NCBI GenBank assembly: GCA_951800935.1
Contig: CATOLW010000086.1
Coordinates: 1-5,835 of the forward strand
Direction: 5' to 3'
DNA length: 5,835 nucleotides
Origin: an uncultured Clostridium sp.
Lineage (GTDB): Bacteria; Bacillota_A; Clostridia; TANB77; CAG-508
Made by a program: the position numbers and the translations under genes. Each line of letters starts with the position of its first letter. Within the stretch, counting starts at the first letter, position 1. Positions 1-5,835 of the stretch are shown here, piece after piece. The notes beneath the pieces were generated by a model. It searched no databases. It was not told the DNA's origin and saw only the letters and a program-made list of their open reading frames with translations.

Positions 1-2
1 AA

Positions 3-968
3 AGTAAAATCACTAAAACAATAATGGACTCTACGACACCAACCATGGGAATTGGAGTCGAATACGAATCTGCTTATACAGCATCCTATGGAGATAGATA
101 TACTTATAGAATTAACAATGTAGACTTTGGTATTGTAGAAAGAGCAAGACAAGACTTAAAACTAACCAAACGAATAAAAACTTTAAAAGCAACCTTAGCC
201 AATGGTCAAGCAATAGCCGATTTAGAAATTGATGAAAATGGAAATGTAACAGGAAATAAGCAACATGTTACTTACATGAAGCCAAGTCCTAACATTACAC
301 CAAGCAATGGATTTATTAGACTAGAGCTAGATAACGAGCTAATTCAAGGAACTATTTTAGAAGTAGGATATGAAATTAAAGCAATTAACCAAAGTGAAGT
401 GGACTTCTTATCACCAAACTATTATCACTATGGAATCCAAGAAGGACAAAAAATAACCATTGAACCAACAGGAATCATTGATTACTTAGATAAAAATTGG
501 TCATTTGATAGCAAGAAAAATCCACAATGGCAAGTAAAAACATTAGAAGAAATTAAAAACTTAGAATTAATTGCAGAAACCGTATATAATAACGAAGAAT
601 CTAAGATAGAAGAAAAAACCATTTTATATACAGAAGGATTAAAAGGAACTAACTTAGAGCCAGAACAAACAGCGGAAATTATGCTAAATGTATCTAAGAT
701 ACTTACAACAGCAGAAGATATTTCTTTAGATAATGAAACAGAAGTGGCAGAATTAAACAGACCAGGTGGTTCAAAACCAGAATCTACACCAGGAAGCTAC
801 GTACCAGGAACTACTCCAATAGAAACAGATGAAGCAAAAGCAGAAACAACAATTGTAATACCAGCAACTGGTGAAAACCAAAACTACATCTTACCAGTTA
901 TCATAGGAGTAACAGCATTTATTATCATAGGAGCAGGAGTCATTATCATTAAGAAAAAAGTAATGTAA
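3..968 (+). CDS. C-terminal part of a sortase-anchored surface protein (5' end outside the window)
   Basis: The frame is open from position 3, before the first ATG at 24, and nothing like a ribosome binding site precedes that ATG. This is therefore the 3' end of a longer gene, not a gene starting at 24. Residue numbers count from the ATG. Residues about 1-165 look like extracellular beta-sandwich modules; the stretch around 107-124 (TILEVGYEIKAINQSEV) resembles the DUF11-type pattern of a strand followed by an 'NxSxV' turn. A Gly/Pro/Ser/Thr-rich linker covers about 249-270. The tail is a classic cell-wall sorting signal: IPATG at 279-283 (bases 858-872), a hydrophobic helix at about 289-308, and KKKVM at the end. 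IPATG is a variant of LPXTG, so covalent attachment to peptidoglycan by a sortase is likely (family knowledge). The sortase is not in the window. The ligand and full architecture cannot be told from this fragment. A terminator follows 6 bases after the stop. Confidence 0.85.
   Translation, partial: SKITKTIMDSTTPTMGIGVEYESAYTASYGDRYTYRINNVDFGIVERARQDLKLTKRIKTLKATLANGQAIADLEIDENGNVTGNKQHVTYMKPSPNITPSNGFIRLELDNELIQGTILEVGYEIKAINQSEVDFLSPNYYHYGIQEGQKITIEPTGIIDYLDKNWSFDSKKNPQWQVKTLEEIKNLELIAETVYNNEESKIEEKTILYTEGLKGTNLEPEQTAEIMLNVSKILTTAEDISLDNETEVAELNRPGGSKPESTPGSYVPGTTPIETDEAKAETTIVIPATGENQNYILPVIIGVTAFIIIGAGVIIIKKKVM
858..965 (+). other. Cell-wall sorting signal (IPATG, membrane helix, Lys tail)
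   Basis: Encodes IPATGENQNY, then about 20 hydrophobic residues, then KKKVM at the C-terminus. The order (motif, helix, basic tail) is that recognised by class A/D-type sortases, which cut between Thr and Gly. Ile replaces the usual Leu at the first position and Ala fills the X position. Cleavage here is inferred from the pattern only. Confidence 0.8.
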
Positions 969-974
969 AATTAT

Positions 975-1009
975 AAAAAAGAACATACCAAATAAGGTAT
1001 GTTCTTTTT
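975..1009 (+). terminator. Rho-independent terminator after the first gene
   Basis: A perfect 9-bp stem GAACATACC (981-989) / GGTATGTTC (996-1004) with a 6-base loop (AAATAA) is followed by TTTTT (1005-1009), which can also pair with the AAAAA at 976-980. It starts just downstream of the TAA at 966-968, so it ends the first transcript and separates the two genes. The A-rich run on the left arm gives a T-rich run on the opposite strand, so the element could also work in the minus direction. Confidence 0.93.
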
Positions 1010-1216
1010 AGATGAATAGAAAAAAGCTTACGAAAGGAAGGACTTTAAAGAAAAGACCTAGAGAATATTACAAATTGTAAACAAAATGTCAAAAAACCTT
1101 AAAAAATGACAGTTCTTATTTGGATTAAGAATTTCCGTAATGAGAAAAGAAAGTATAAACTAAAATGGCAAAAATTACAGCTTGATTTTACTTTTATAAA
1201 CGCTTACTATTAATAT
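1010..1216. other. Intergenic region without a gene; small symmetric elements only
   Basis: No convincing reading frame is present on either strand. Visible structures are: a short hairpin with a GAAA tetraloop at 1027-1040 (CTTAC / GGAAG, one A-G mismatch); a perfect inverted repeat TTACAA-A-TTGTAA at 1068-1080; and TTCTTA (1113-1118) facing TAAGAA (1126-1131). Each is short enough to arise by chance in AT-rich DNA. The region must hold the promoter of the large downstream gene, since a strong terminator lies before it. No known riboswitch class could be assigned with confidence. Confidence 0.6.
1182..1210 (+). promoter_or_regulatory. Candidate sigma-A promoter for the large surface-protein gene
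   Basis: TTGATT (1182-1187), a 17-base spacer and TACTAT (1205-1210) match the vegetative consensus at 4 of 6 positions in each box. The predicted start would be near 1217, directly at the ribosome binding site, which would leave almost no leader. That makes it doubtful. TATAAA at 1195-1200 is an alternative -10 but has no good -35 partner. Transcription could instead begin further upstream in the intergenic region. Confidence 0.3.
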
Positions 1217-1222
1217 AGGAGG
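1217..1222 (+). promoter_or_regulatory. Ribosome binding site (AGGAGG) of the large gene
   Basis: AGGAGG lies 8 bases before the ATG at 1231, an ideal Shine-Dalgarno sequence and spacing for a Firmicute. It fixes the start codon of the large gene, which is followed at once by a signal-peptide-like N-terminus. Confidence 0.9.
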
Positions 1223-1230
1223 AATTTACG

Positions 1231-4200
1231 ATGAAAACACAAGTAAAGAGAAAGTTAAGAAAGTATATGCCAGGAATAGTGATACTTTTAGCTATTATAG
1301 TATTAACTAAACTAAGTATGTCGGTTAGTTTTGGCTCAGATGAAACAACAGCAAGAGTAGAAAGTAATTTGCAAAAATATATTAATTATGACTTATCTGA
1401 ACAAGACAAAGGGACATTAGTACAATACCAAATAAAGACAGGAATTGAATATGGGGAAAATCAAGAACATAGCTTAATCAAAAAAAGTGAAACAACACTT
1501 GCATTTGGAGAAATTGATGGAAAATATCCAAAAGCGGTAAAAATACTATTACGAGATAACGATTATCAATATGATGCTAACAATGGGATTTTAACCATAG
1601 CAGAAAATAATGCAAATGAGAGCCATGAATATACGGTAATTGGGTATTATGATACTTATGTAGAAGAAAATATAACAAGAAAATTAAATTTGAAAACCTC
1701 CACAAAAATAACCTTAGAAGCAGATGAGGTAACAGTAACAAAAGACAATTCATTCGAAACAGAGGTAAACGAAAAAATCGGAGAATTAACTTCTACTCAT
1801 CGTGCGACAGAAGATATTTATAATGGTTATATGAAATCTAACCAAATAAATGGAACAAATTATACTACACAATATAAAGAAATGAATCAAATTACGGTTA
1901 GTAAAAAAGAAGCACAAGAAACATTAGAAATAATAGAGGAGAACAACCTAGTAAGACAAAAAGAAGAAATAGAAGAATTAGGAAACAAAACTTATCTTGT
2001 TTATAAAAGCACAAGGATTGCTAAAGAAGATATCAAAAATTTATTAGGAGAAGAAGGAACACTTGAAATATTAGACAAAGAGGGAAATCTAATTGCAGTA
2101 ATAAATCAAGAAACAGAATTTGGAGAAGATGGAACCATTACAGTTTCCTATGAAAATGACCTTACAAGTCTTATTATTAAAACAAGCAACATACAAAAAG
2201 AAGGCATTTTAAGACTAGAACAAACCAAAGAAATAAGAAATAATTTACCAGATATCAACAACATGAAAATAAAAACAATAACTAAAATAGGAGAAAATAC
2301 AAAAGAAGATATTATCGAAATTAAGGATGCTACAACAGAAGTAAACTTGGAAATAAATCACAACAATTGGACCAATCAACAACAAAATGAAGTGAATTTT
2401 AATATTAGCTTAGACGCTAATAGCATAAGAAATAATATGTTCAAAAACCCATCTATTCAGATAGAATTGCCAAGCCAAGTAGAAAAAGTAATATTAGGTA
2501 GTAGTTCAATTGTATATGCCAATGGATTAAGCTTAAAAGATCCATACATAGAAACAACCGAAGATGGAAAAATAAGAATTATAGCAAATTTAGAAGGACA
2601 ACAAACAACATATGATGAAAATGCTTTAGGATTAACCACTAATATACAAATTACAGCAACTGTTATTTTAAAGAAGGACATAGAAGATGCAAAAGAAAAA
2701 GTAAATATTATTTATAGTAATGAATATACAATTGACGGAAACCCAGAAATAGGAGTAAGAGAAGTTGATGTTCAATTAGAAAGTTATCAAGAAGAAAAGA
2801 AGATTCTTCAAGAAGAATCAACAGTAACATATAAATCAGCACAAAAAACAAAAGAAGTTGCAAACCAAGTAAATGTAGATGCTATTAAATTAGAAGTGGC
2901 ACCAGTTAAGGGTGATGTTAATATAGCAAATGAAGATATTGTTTATGAAGGAGAATTTATTAAATATAACATAAAAGTAACCAATACTTCAGATACAGTA
3001 ATGGAAAATGTAAAAGTGATTGGTAACATACCAGAAGGAACTACTTATGGAGAATTAGAGGCAGAGTATTACACACGATTAGGAAAATATCAATATAACT
3101 TTGATGAAACGATAAAAGAAAAACAAATAGAAATAGGAACACTAAAACCAGGAGAAAGTATTACTAAATTTTATGAAGTAAAAATAAACAATTTAGAAGA
3201 AGGAATTGAAGAAAAACAAATACAAAGTAATATTAAAGCCTATGTAGCAGAACAAGAAGTAGCTAATTATGAAATAACCAATGTAGTAAAAATAGCACAA
3301 GTTCAAGTGTTTTTACAAGCAGAATTAGATAATATAAAGGATAAATGGAATTACATTGTTATAACGCAAGGAAAACAAGGAGAAAAAGTAAACTTAAAAG
3401 TTAAATTACCAGAGGAGTATACTCCATCAAGTTATGTTACATTAGGAAAAGCAGAATATAATGAAGAAACAGGGGAATATGAATACGATAATGGCGATAA
3501 ATTTTTCCTTACAGAAGAACAAATACAAGATGAGCATACAGTAATATTGAAAAATATAGCAGTAGGAGAAGCTTATAGTATTCAAGGAACGATGGATAGT
3601 TCTGATATTGTAAAGGACACGGAAGCTTCTAAAGCAGAATTAACAGCAGTAGCAATAGTAAGTACGAATGAAAAAAGTTATCAATCTAATGAAAACAGAA
3701 TTGAATTTTCTTTCCCAAATGCGTCTATTACTATGACATCAAGTAACGAGGGAGAAGAAATAAAATATGGAGAAGAAATTGATTATGAAATTGTAATTAA
3801 AAATACAGGAAGAACGAATATAGATGATGAAGTGTATAACATAGTATCATTAGAGTTAAAAGATTATTTACCTGAAGAAGTTAATCCAATTAGTATAACT
3901 TATAGAAAACAGATATATGACGGAAATGTTATTGTATCAGAAGAAGAAGTAACAGAAGATATTTCAGGTATTCAAAAAAATGCAGAAACCGGAGAAAAAG
4001 TACCTAATATCGATTTGAGTTTTACTATACCATATCAAGAAAGTAGAGTAATAAAAGTAAAAGCGAAGGCAGGATCTGTATTTCAAAAAACACAAATAGA
4101 AAATTTTGCTACTATAAAATCAATTGCAGAAGAACAAAAAATACCATTAAAAACTTCTAATACGATAAAACATATTATACTTCCTTATAATTATATGGAG

Positions 4201-5655
4201 GAGCCAAATGATCCAAACAACCCAGAAAATCCAGATATACCAAAAGATCCAGAAAATCCAGATGTACCATCAACTAAATACAGTATATCAGGGGTTGCTT
4301 GGCTAGATGAAAATGAAGATGGACAACGACAAGAAAATGAAAAATTATTAGCAGGAATTCCAGTTGATATTGTTGAAGCAAAGGAAGGAAAAATAATTGG
4401 TAATACATTAACAAGTGATAATGGAAGTTATAAATTTCAAGCATTAGATAAAAATGACTATATTATCCTATTTAAATATGATAATAAAGCTTATACTGTA
4501 ACAGAATATAGAAAAAATGGTGTAAGTACTTATCATAATTCAGATGCTATGGATAAAAATATTTTACTAGAAGGAAAACAAATAACAGTAGGAGTAACAG
4601 ATGTAATAACAGTAAATGCGACAATAAATAATATTGACATTGGTTTAATTCAAAATAAAATAAAAGATTTAAAATTAGATAAATATATATCAAAAGCAAC
4701 AATAAAAACCAATAAGAGAAATCAACAAATTGATTATCATCAAGCTAAATTAGGAAAAATTGAAATAAAAGCAAAAGAAATAGAAGGAGCCATGTTAACA
4801 GTAGAATACAAGATGATAGTAACAAATGTAGGAGAAGATGCAACAACAGTAGGAAATGTAATAGATTATTTACCAAATGGATTTGATTTTTCAGTTCAAA
4901 ATAATAAGAGTTGGAATATAAATTCAAATACTGAAGTAGTTAATAGTAGTTTATCAAATAAAAGACTACAACCAGGAGAAAGCACAGATATAATATTAGT
5001 ATTAACGAAAAAATTAAATGGTAACACAACAGGAACTTTTAAAAATAAAGCAGAAATAAAAGGAAATGCAGACGATAATAGTAGTAATAATTTCTCTGAA
5101 GCAGATATTATTATTTCAATAGGAACTGGTATTTTTACTTATATTTGTATTACATTTGGAATATTAATTATAATAGCGATAGGAATAGTTTTGATTCATA
5201 AATTTGGTTTTGCTAAAATAGGGAAAATCTCATTATTTTTACTAATGTTTATGACAGTTCTTATCACACAAACATCTCATGTACGAGCAGAACCACCTCA
5301 TTCAACTACTAGTTTTCAATGTGACCATCCAAAAGGGCAAGGACCTAACTTTTTAGGAGGACCAGGTAATCAAGGGGGAACTTGTGTAGAACATGGGGTA
5401 TGGTCTTATAGCGGAACATTCCATTATTCTTATTCAAGTGTAATTAATACGAGTCAAAGTTCTCATGATGATGATGTTTCTTTTTCTCTACAAAAGAAAA
5501 ATGAAACAATTGGAATAAAACAAGTAAATTCAAATTATATTTTTGGACCATTTGATGTAGAATGTAAAATAGGAGAAAATAATTATGATACAGGGTATTC
5601 ATTTAATATATATGATAATCAAGGAAATGTAATTCGGAGATTATTTAACCTGTGA
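1231..5655 (+). CDS. Giant multi-domain secreted surface protein (DUF11 / SdrD B-like), frameshifted near its 3' end
   Basis: Start chosen by AGGAGG at 8 bases and by the N-terminus: basic residues 1-13, then a hydrophobic helix at about 15-34, a signal peptide or anchor. Ectodomain: residues 45-140 (with KGTLVQYQIKTGIEY at 60-74), a charged region at 150-370, beta-rich modules at 370-530, a DUF11-like module at about 562-680 (IKYNIKVTNTS, later LKPGES), a second at about 830-990 (IDYEIVIKNTG), a D/N/P linker at about 990-1013, an SdrD B-like module at 1017-1141 with an EF-hand-like loop (D1026, N1028, D1030, E1037), and another DUF11-like module at about 1177-1285 (LQPGES at 1246-1251). Then come two hydrophobic helices (1301-1322, 1333-1346), a VRA signal-peptidase-like site (1351-1353) and a Cys-containing domain. 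No LPXTG motif. Such proteins are usually adhesins or surface fibrils (family knowledge); the ligand is unknown. The TGA at 5653 looks premature because homologous-looking coding sequence continues in frame 2. Confidence 0.85.
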   Translation: MKTQVKRKLRKYMPGIVILLAIIVLTKLSMSVSFGSDETTARVESNLQKYINYDLSEQDKGTLVQYQIKTGIEYGENQEHSLIKKSETTLAFGEIDGKYPKAVKILLRDNDYQYDANNGILTIAENNANESHEYTVIGYYDTYVEENITRKLNLKTSTKITLEADEVTVTKDNSFETEVNEKIGELTSTHRATEDIYNGYMKSNQINGTNYTTQYKEMNQITVSKKEAQETLEIIEENNLVRQKEEIEELGNKTYLVYKSTRIAKEDIKNLLGEEGTLEILDKEGNLIAVINQETEFGEDGTITVSYENDLTSLIIKTSNIQKEGILRLEQTKEIRNNLPDINNMKIKTITKIGENTKEDIIEIKDATTEVNLEINHNNWTNQQQNEVNFNISLDANSIRNNMFKNPSIQIELPSQVEKVILGSSSIVYANGLSLKDPYIETTEDGKIRIIANLEGQQTTYDENALGLTTNIQITATVILKKDIEDAKEKVNIIYSNEYTIDGNPEIGVREVDVQLESYQEEKKILQEESTVTYKSAQKTKEVANQVNVDAIKLEVAPVKGDVNIANEDIVYEGEFIKYNIKVTNTSDTVMENVKVIGNIPEGTTYGELEAEYYTRLGKYQYNFDETIKEKQIEIGTLKPGESITKFYEVKINNLEEGIEEKQIQSNIKAYVAEQEVANYEITNVVKIAQVQVFLQAELDNIKDKWNYIVITQGKQGEKVNLKVKLPEEYTPSSYVTLGKAEYNEETGEYEYDNGDKFFLTEEQIQDEHTVILKNIAVGEAYSIQGTMDSSDIVKDTEASKAELTAVAIVSTNEKSYQSNENRIEFSFPNASITMTSSNEGEEIKYGEEIDYEIVIKNTGRTNIDDEVYNIVSLELKDYLPEEVNPISITYRKQIYDGNVIVSEEEVTEDISGIQKNAETGEKVPNIDLSFTIPYQESRVIKVKAKAGSVFQKTQIENFATIKSIAEEQKIPLKTSNTIKHIILPYNYMEEPNDPNNPENPDIPKDPENPDVPSTKYSISGVAWLDENEDGQRQENEKLLAGIPVDIVEAKEGKIIGNTLTSDNGSYKFQALDKNDYIILFKYDNKAYTVTEYRKNGVSTYHNSDAMDKNILLEGKQITVGVTDVITVNATINNIDIGLIQNKIKDLKLDKYISKATIKTNKRNQQIDYHQAKLGKIEIKAKEIEGAMLTVEYKMIVTNVGEDATTVGNVIDYLPNGFDFSVQNNKSWNINSNTEVVNSSLSNKRLQPGESTDIILVLTKKLNGNTTGTFKNKAEIKGNADDNSSNNFSEADIIISIGTGIFTYICITFGILIIIAIGIVLIHKFGFAKIGKISLFLLMFMTVLITQTSHVRAEPPHSTTSFQCDHPKGQGPNFLGGPGNQGGTCVEHGVWSYSGTFHYSYSSVINTSQSSHDDDVSFSLQKKNETIGIKQVNSNYIFGPFDVECKIGENNYDTGYSFNIYDNQGNVIRRLFNL
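4198..4278 (+). repeat. Asp/Asn/Pro-rich linker with a 27-base internal repeat
   Basis: Encodes a linker in which Pro recurs about every three residues. The 15-base unit CCAGAAAATCCAGAT occurs at 4222-4236 and again at 4249-4263, a 27-base period giving two 9-residue units (PENPDIPKD, then PENPDVPS). Linkers of this kind hold folded modules apart in wall-associated proteins. Here it joins the second DUF11-like region to the SdrD B-like module. The repeat could vary in number by slippage or recombination between strains. Confidence 0.8.
4279..4653 (+). other. SdrD B-like (prealbumin-type) module with EF-hand-like calcium loop
   Basis: Residues 1017-1141 of the large protein. The pattern ISGVAWLDENEDGQ, then AGIPVDIVEA, then TSDNGSYKFQAL is that of SdrD B / Cna B-type domains: GxVWxDxNxDGxxxxxE, a GxxVxI strand and a TDxNGxYxF strand. 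Asp1026, Asn1028, Asp1030 and Glu1037 fall at positions 1, 3, 5 and 12 of an EF-hand-like loop, so calcium binding is plausible. An intramolecular isopeptide bond is possible in this fold but I cannot identify the residues for it. Confidence 0.75.
5131..5289 (+). other. Two-helix membrane hairpin with internal signal-peptide-like segment
   Basis: Residues 1301-1353 of the large protein. Helix 1 (about 1301-1322) ends the DUF11-like ectodomain as an ordinary C-terminal anchor would. Then comes a short basic loop (HKFGFAKIGK, 1323-1332), a second hydrophobic run (ISLFLLMFMTVLI, 1333-1345) and QTSHVRA followed by EPP. The basic loop, hydrophobic core and V-R-A end have the n-, h- and c-region order of a type I signal peptide. 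By the positive-inside rule both flanking domains would lie outside the cell. A possible internal start is TTG at 5191, 6 bases after AGGA (5181-5184); this is weak evidence. Confidence 0.65.
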
Positions 5656-5835
5656 TGAAAATGGAAATTATAAAGAAGTACGAGGAACAACTACATTCTA
5701 TCTAAAAATTCCAGTAAATAATCAAAATAAAGGGATAGGAAAAGTATCAATTTCTGCTAGTAGAACAGGAGTAAAAACAAGAACTTATTATAAATCAGAA
5801 TATGCAACCTATAAAGCAGATCCAGAAGTTTATGG
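5633..5835 (+). pseudogene. Continuation of the large surface-protein gene in frame 2 after a frameshift (partial, runs off the window)
   Basis: Frame 2 is open from just after a TAA at 5630-5632 to the window end, while frame 1 meets TGA TGA at 5653-5658. From 5636 it reads GDYLTCDENGNYKEVRG, then TTTFYLKIPVNNQNKGIGKV and further beta-type sequence ending near ADPEVY. Composition and style match the upstream domain, and it joins smoothly to DNQGNVI in frame 1 if one base (for example C5635) is removed. I interpret it as the rest of the same terminal domain, displaced by a +1 frameshift. FYLKIPV and KVSISAS resemble the beta-strand modules next to thioester domains in surface adhesins, but I cannot confirm that. 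No start codon with a ribosome binding site supports a separate gene. The change may be a real mutation or a sequencing or assembly error. Confidence 0.75.

Noticed and set aside
24..26. ATG at 24 as the start of the first gene
   Set aside because: The frame is open upstream to the window edge, no ribosome binding site precedes it, and there is no signal peptide after it although the protein ends with a wall-sorting tail.
2457..2681. 74-codon open frame on the minus strand
   Set aside because: It lies wholly inside the large plus-strand gene, has no ribosome binding site that I can see, and its protein is an antisense shadow of beta-type coding sequence.
4745..4927. 60-codon Leu-rich open frame on the minus strand
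   Set aside because: Its Leu/Ser-rich composition is simply the reverse reading of A-rich codons in the large gene; it is nested and unsupported.
5317..5460. Thioester domain (TQXA type) in the Cys-containing terminal part
   Set aside because: The segment between C1385 and the following beta module is too short for a full thioester domain and no TQxAxW motif is visible, so I do not name it as one.
5628..5655. Programmed ribosomal frameshifting at the 5633-5652 junction
   Set aside because: No slippery heptamer, homopolymer or evident downstream stimulatory stem is visible. A slow CGG codon alone is weak support, so an indel is the simpler explanation.
5653..5658. Stop codon readthrough or TGA read as tryptophan
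   Set aside because: Reading TGA TGA as Trp in frame 1 leads only to a TAA a few codons later and to sequence unlike the domain, whereas frame 2 gives the natural continuation. Trp is encoded by TGG elsewhere.
5655..5705. Small frame-3 ORF starting with ATG overlapping the TGA stop (MKMEIIKKYEEQLHSI)
   Set aside because: Only 16 codons, no Shine-Dalgarno sequence at proper spacing, and it overlaps the better-supported frame-2 continuation.

Overview
The window is AT-rich (sampled 60-base blocks run from about 13% to 35% G+C), has a strong AGGAGG ribosome binding site, and encodes large wall- or membrane-anchored surface proteins. This points to a low-GC Gram-positive bacterium. The protein style (SdrD B-like and DUF11-type beta-sandwich modules, a sortase-type tail, a D/N/P-rich linker) suggests a Clostridia-type Firmicute, possibly an uncultured gut lineage. 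That taxonomic placement is inference, since no marker gene is present.

Layout: (1) positions 3-968 hold the 3' end of a surface-protein gene whose start lies upstream of the window; it ends in an IPATG sorting motif, a membrane segment and a lysine-rich tail. (2) A strong intrinsic terminator at 975-1009 closes that transcript. (3) The rest of a 262-base intergenic region (969-1230) contains a small palindrome, a GAAA-capped hairpin, weak promoter-like elements and the ribosome binding site of the next gene. (4) From 1231 to 5655 runs a 1474-codon gene for a giant secreted surface protein: signal or anchor helix, about 950 residues of extracellular beta-type modules, a D/N/P linker, an SdrD B-like module with an EF-hand-like calcium loop, a DUF11-like module, then a two-helix membrane hairpin and a Cys-containing terminal domain. 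(5) The gene appears broken near 5633-5652: the same protein clearly continues in frame 2 to the window edge at 5835.

Both genes encode cell-surface proteins. They look like separately transcribed neighbours in a surface-adhesin locus rather than one operon, because of the terminator between them. The first uses a sortase-type tail; the second lacks such a motif and appears to be membrane-embedded. The most unusual points are the internal signal-peptide-like helix with a good signal peptidase site at about residues 1333-1353 of the second protein, the restriction of ectodomain cysteines to the part after that site, and the single-base frameshift at the only in-frame CGG codon. I see no RNA genes, mobile elements or CRISPR arrays.
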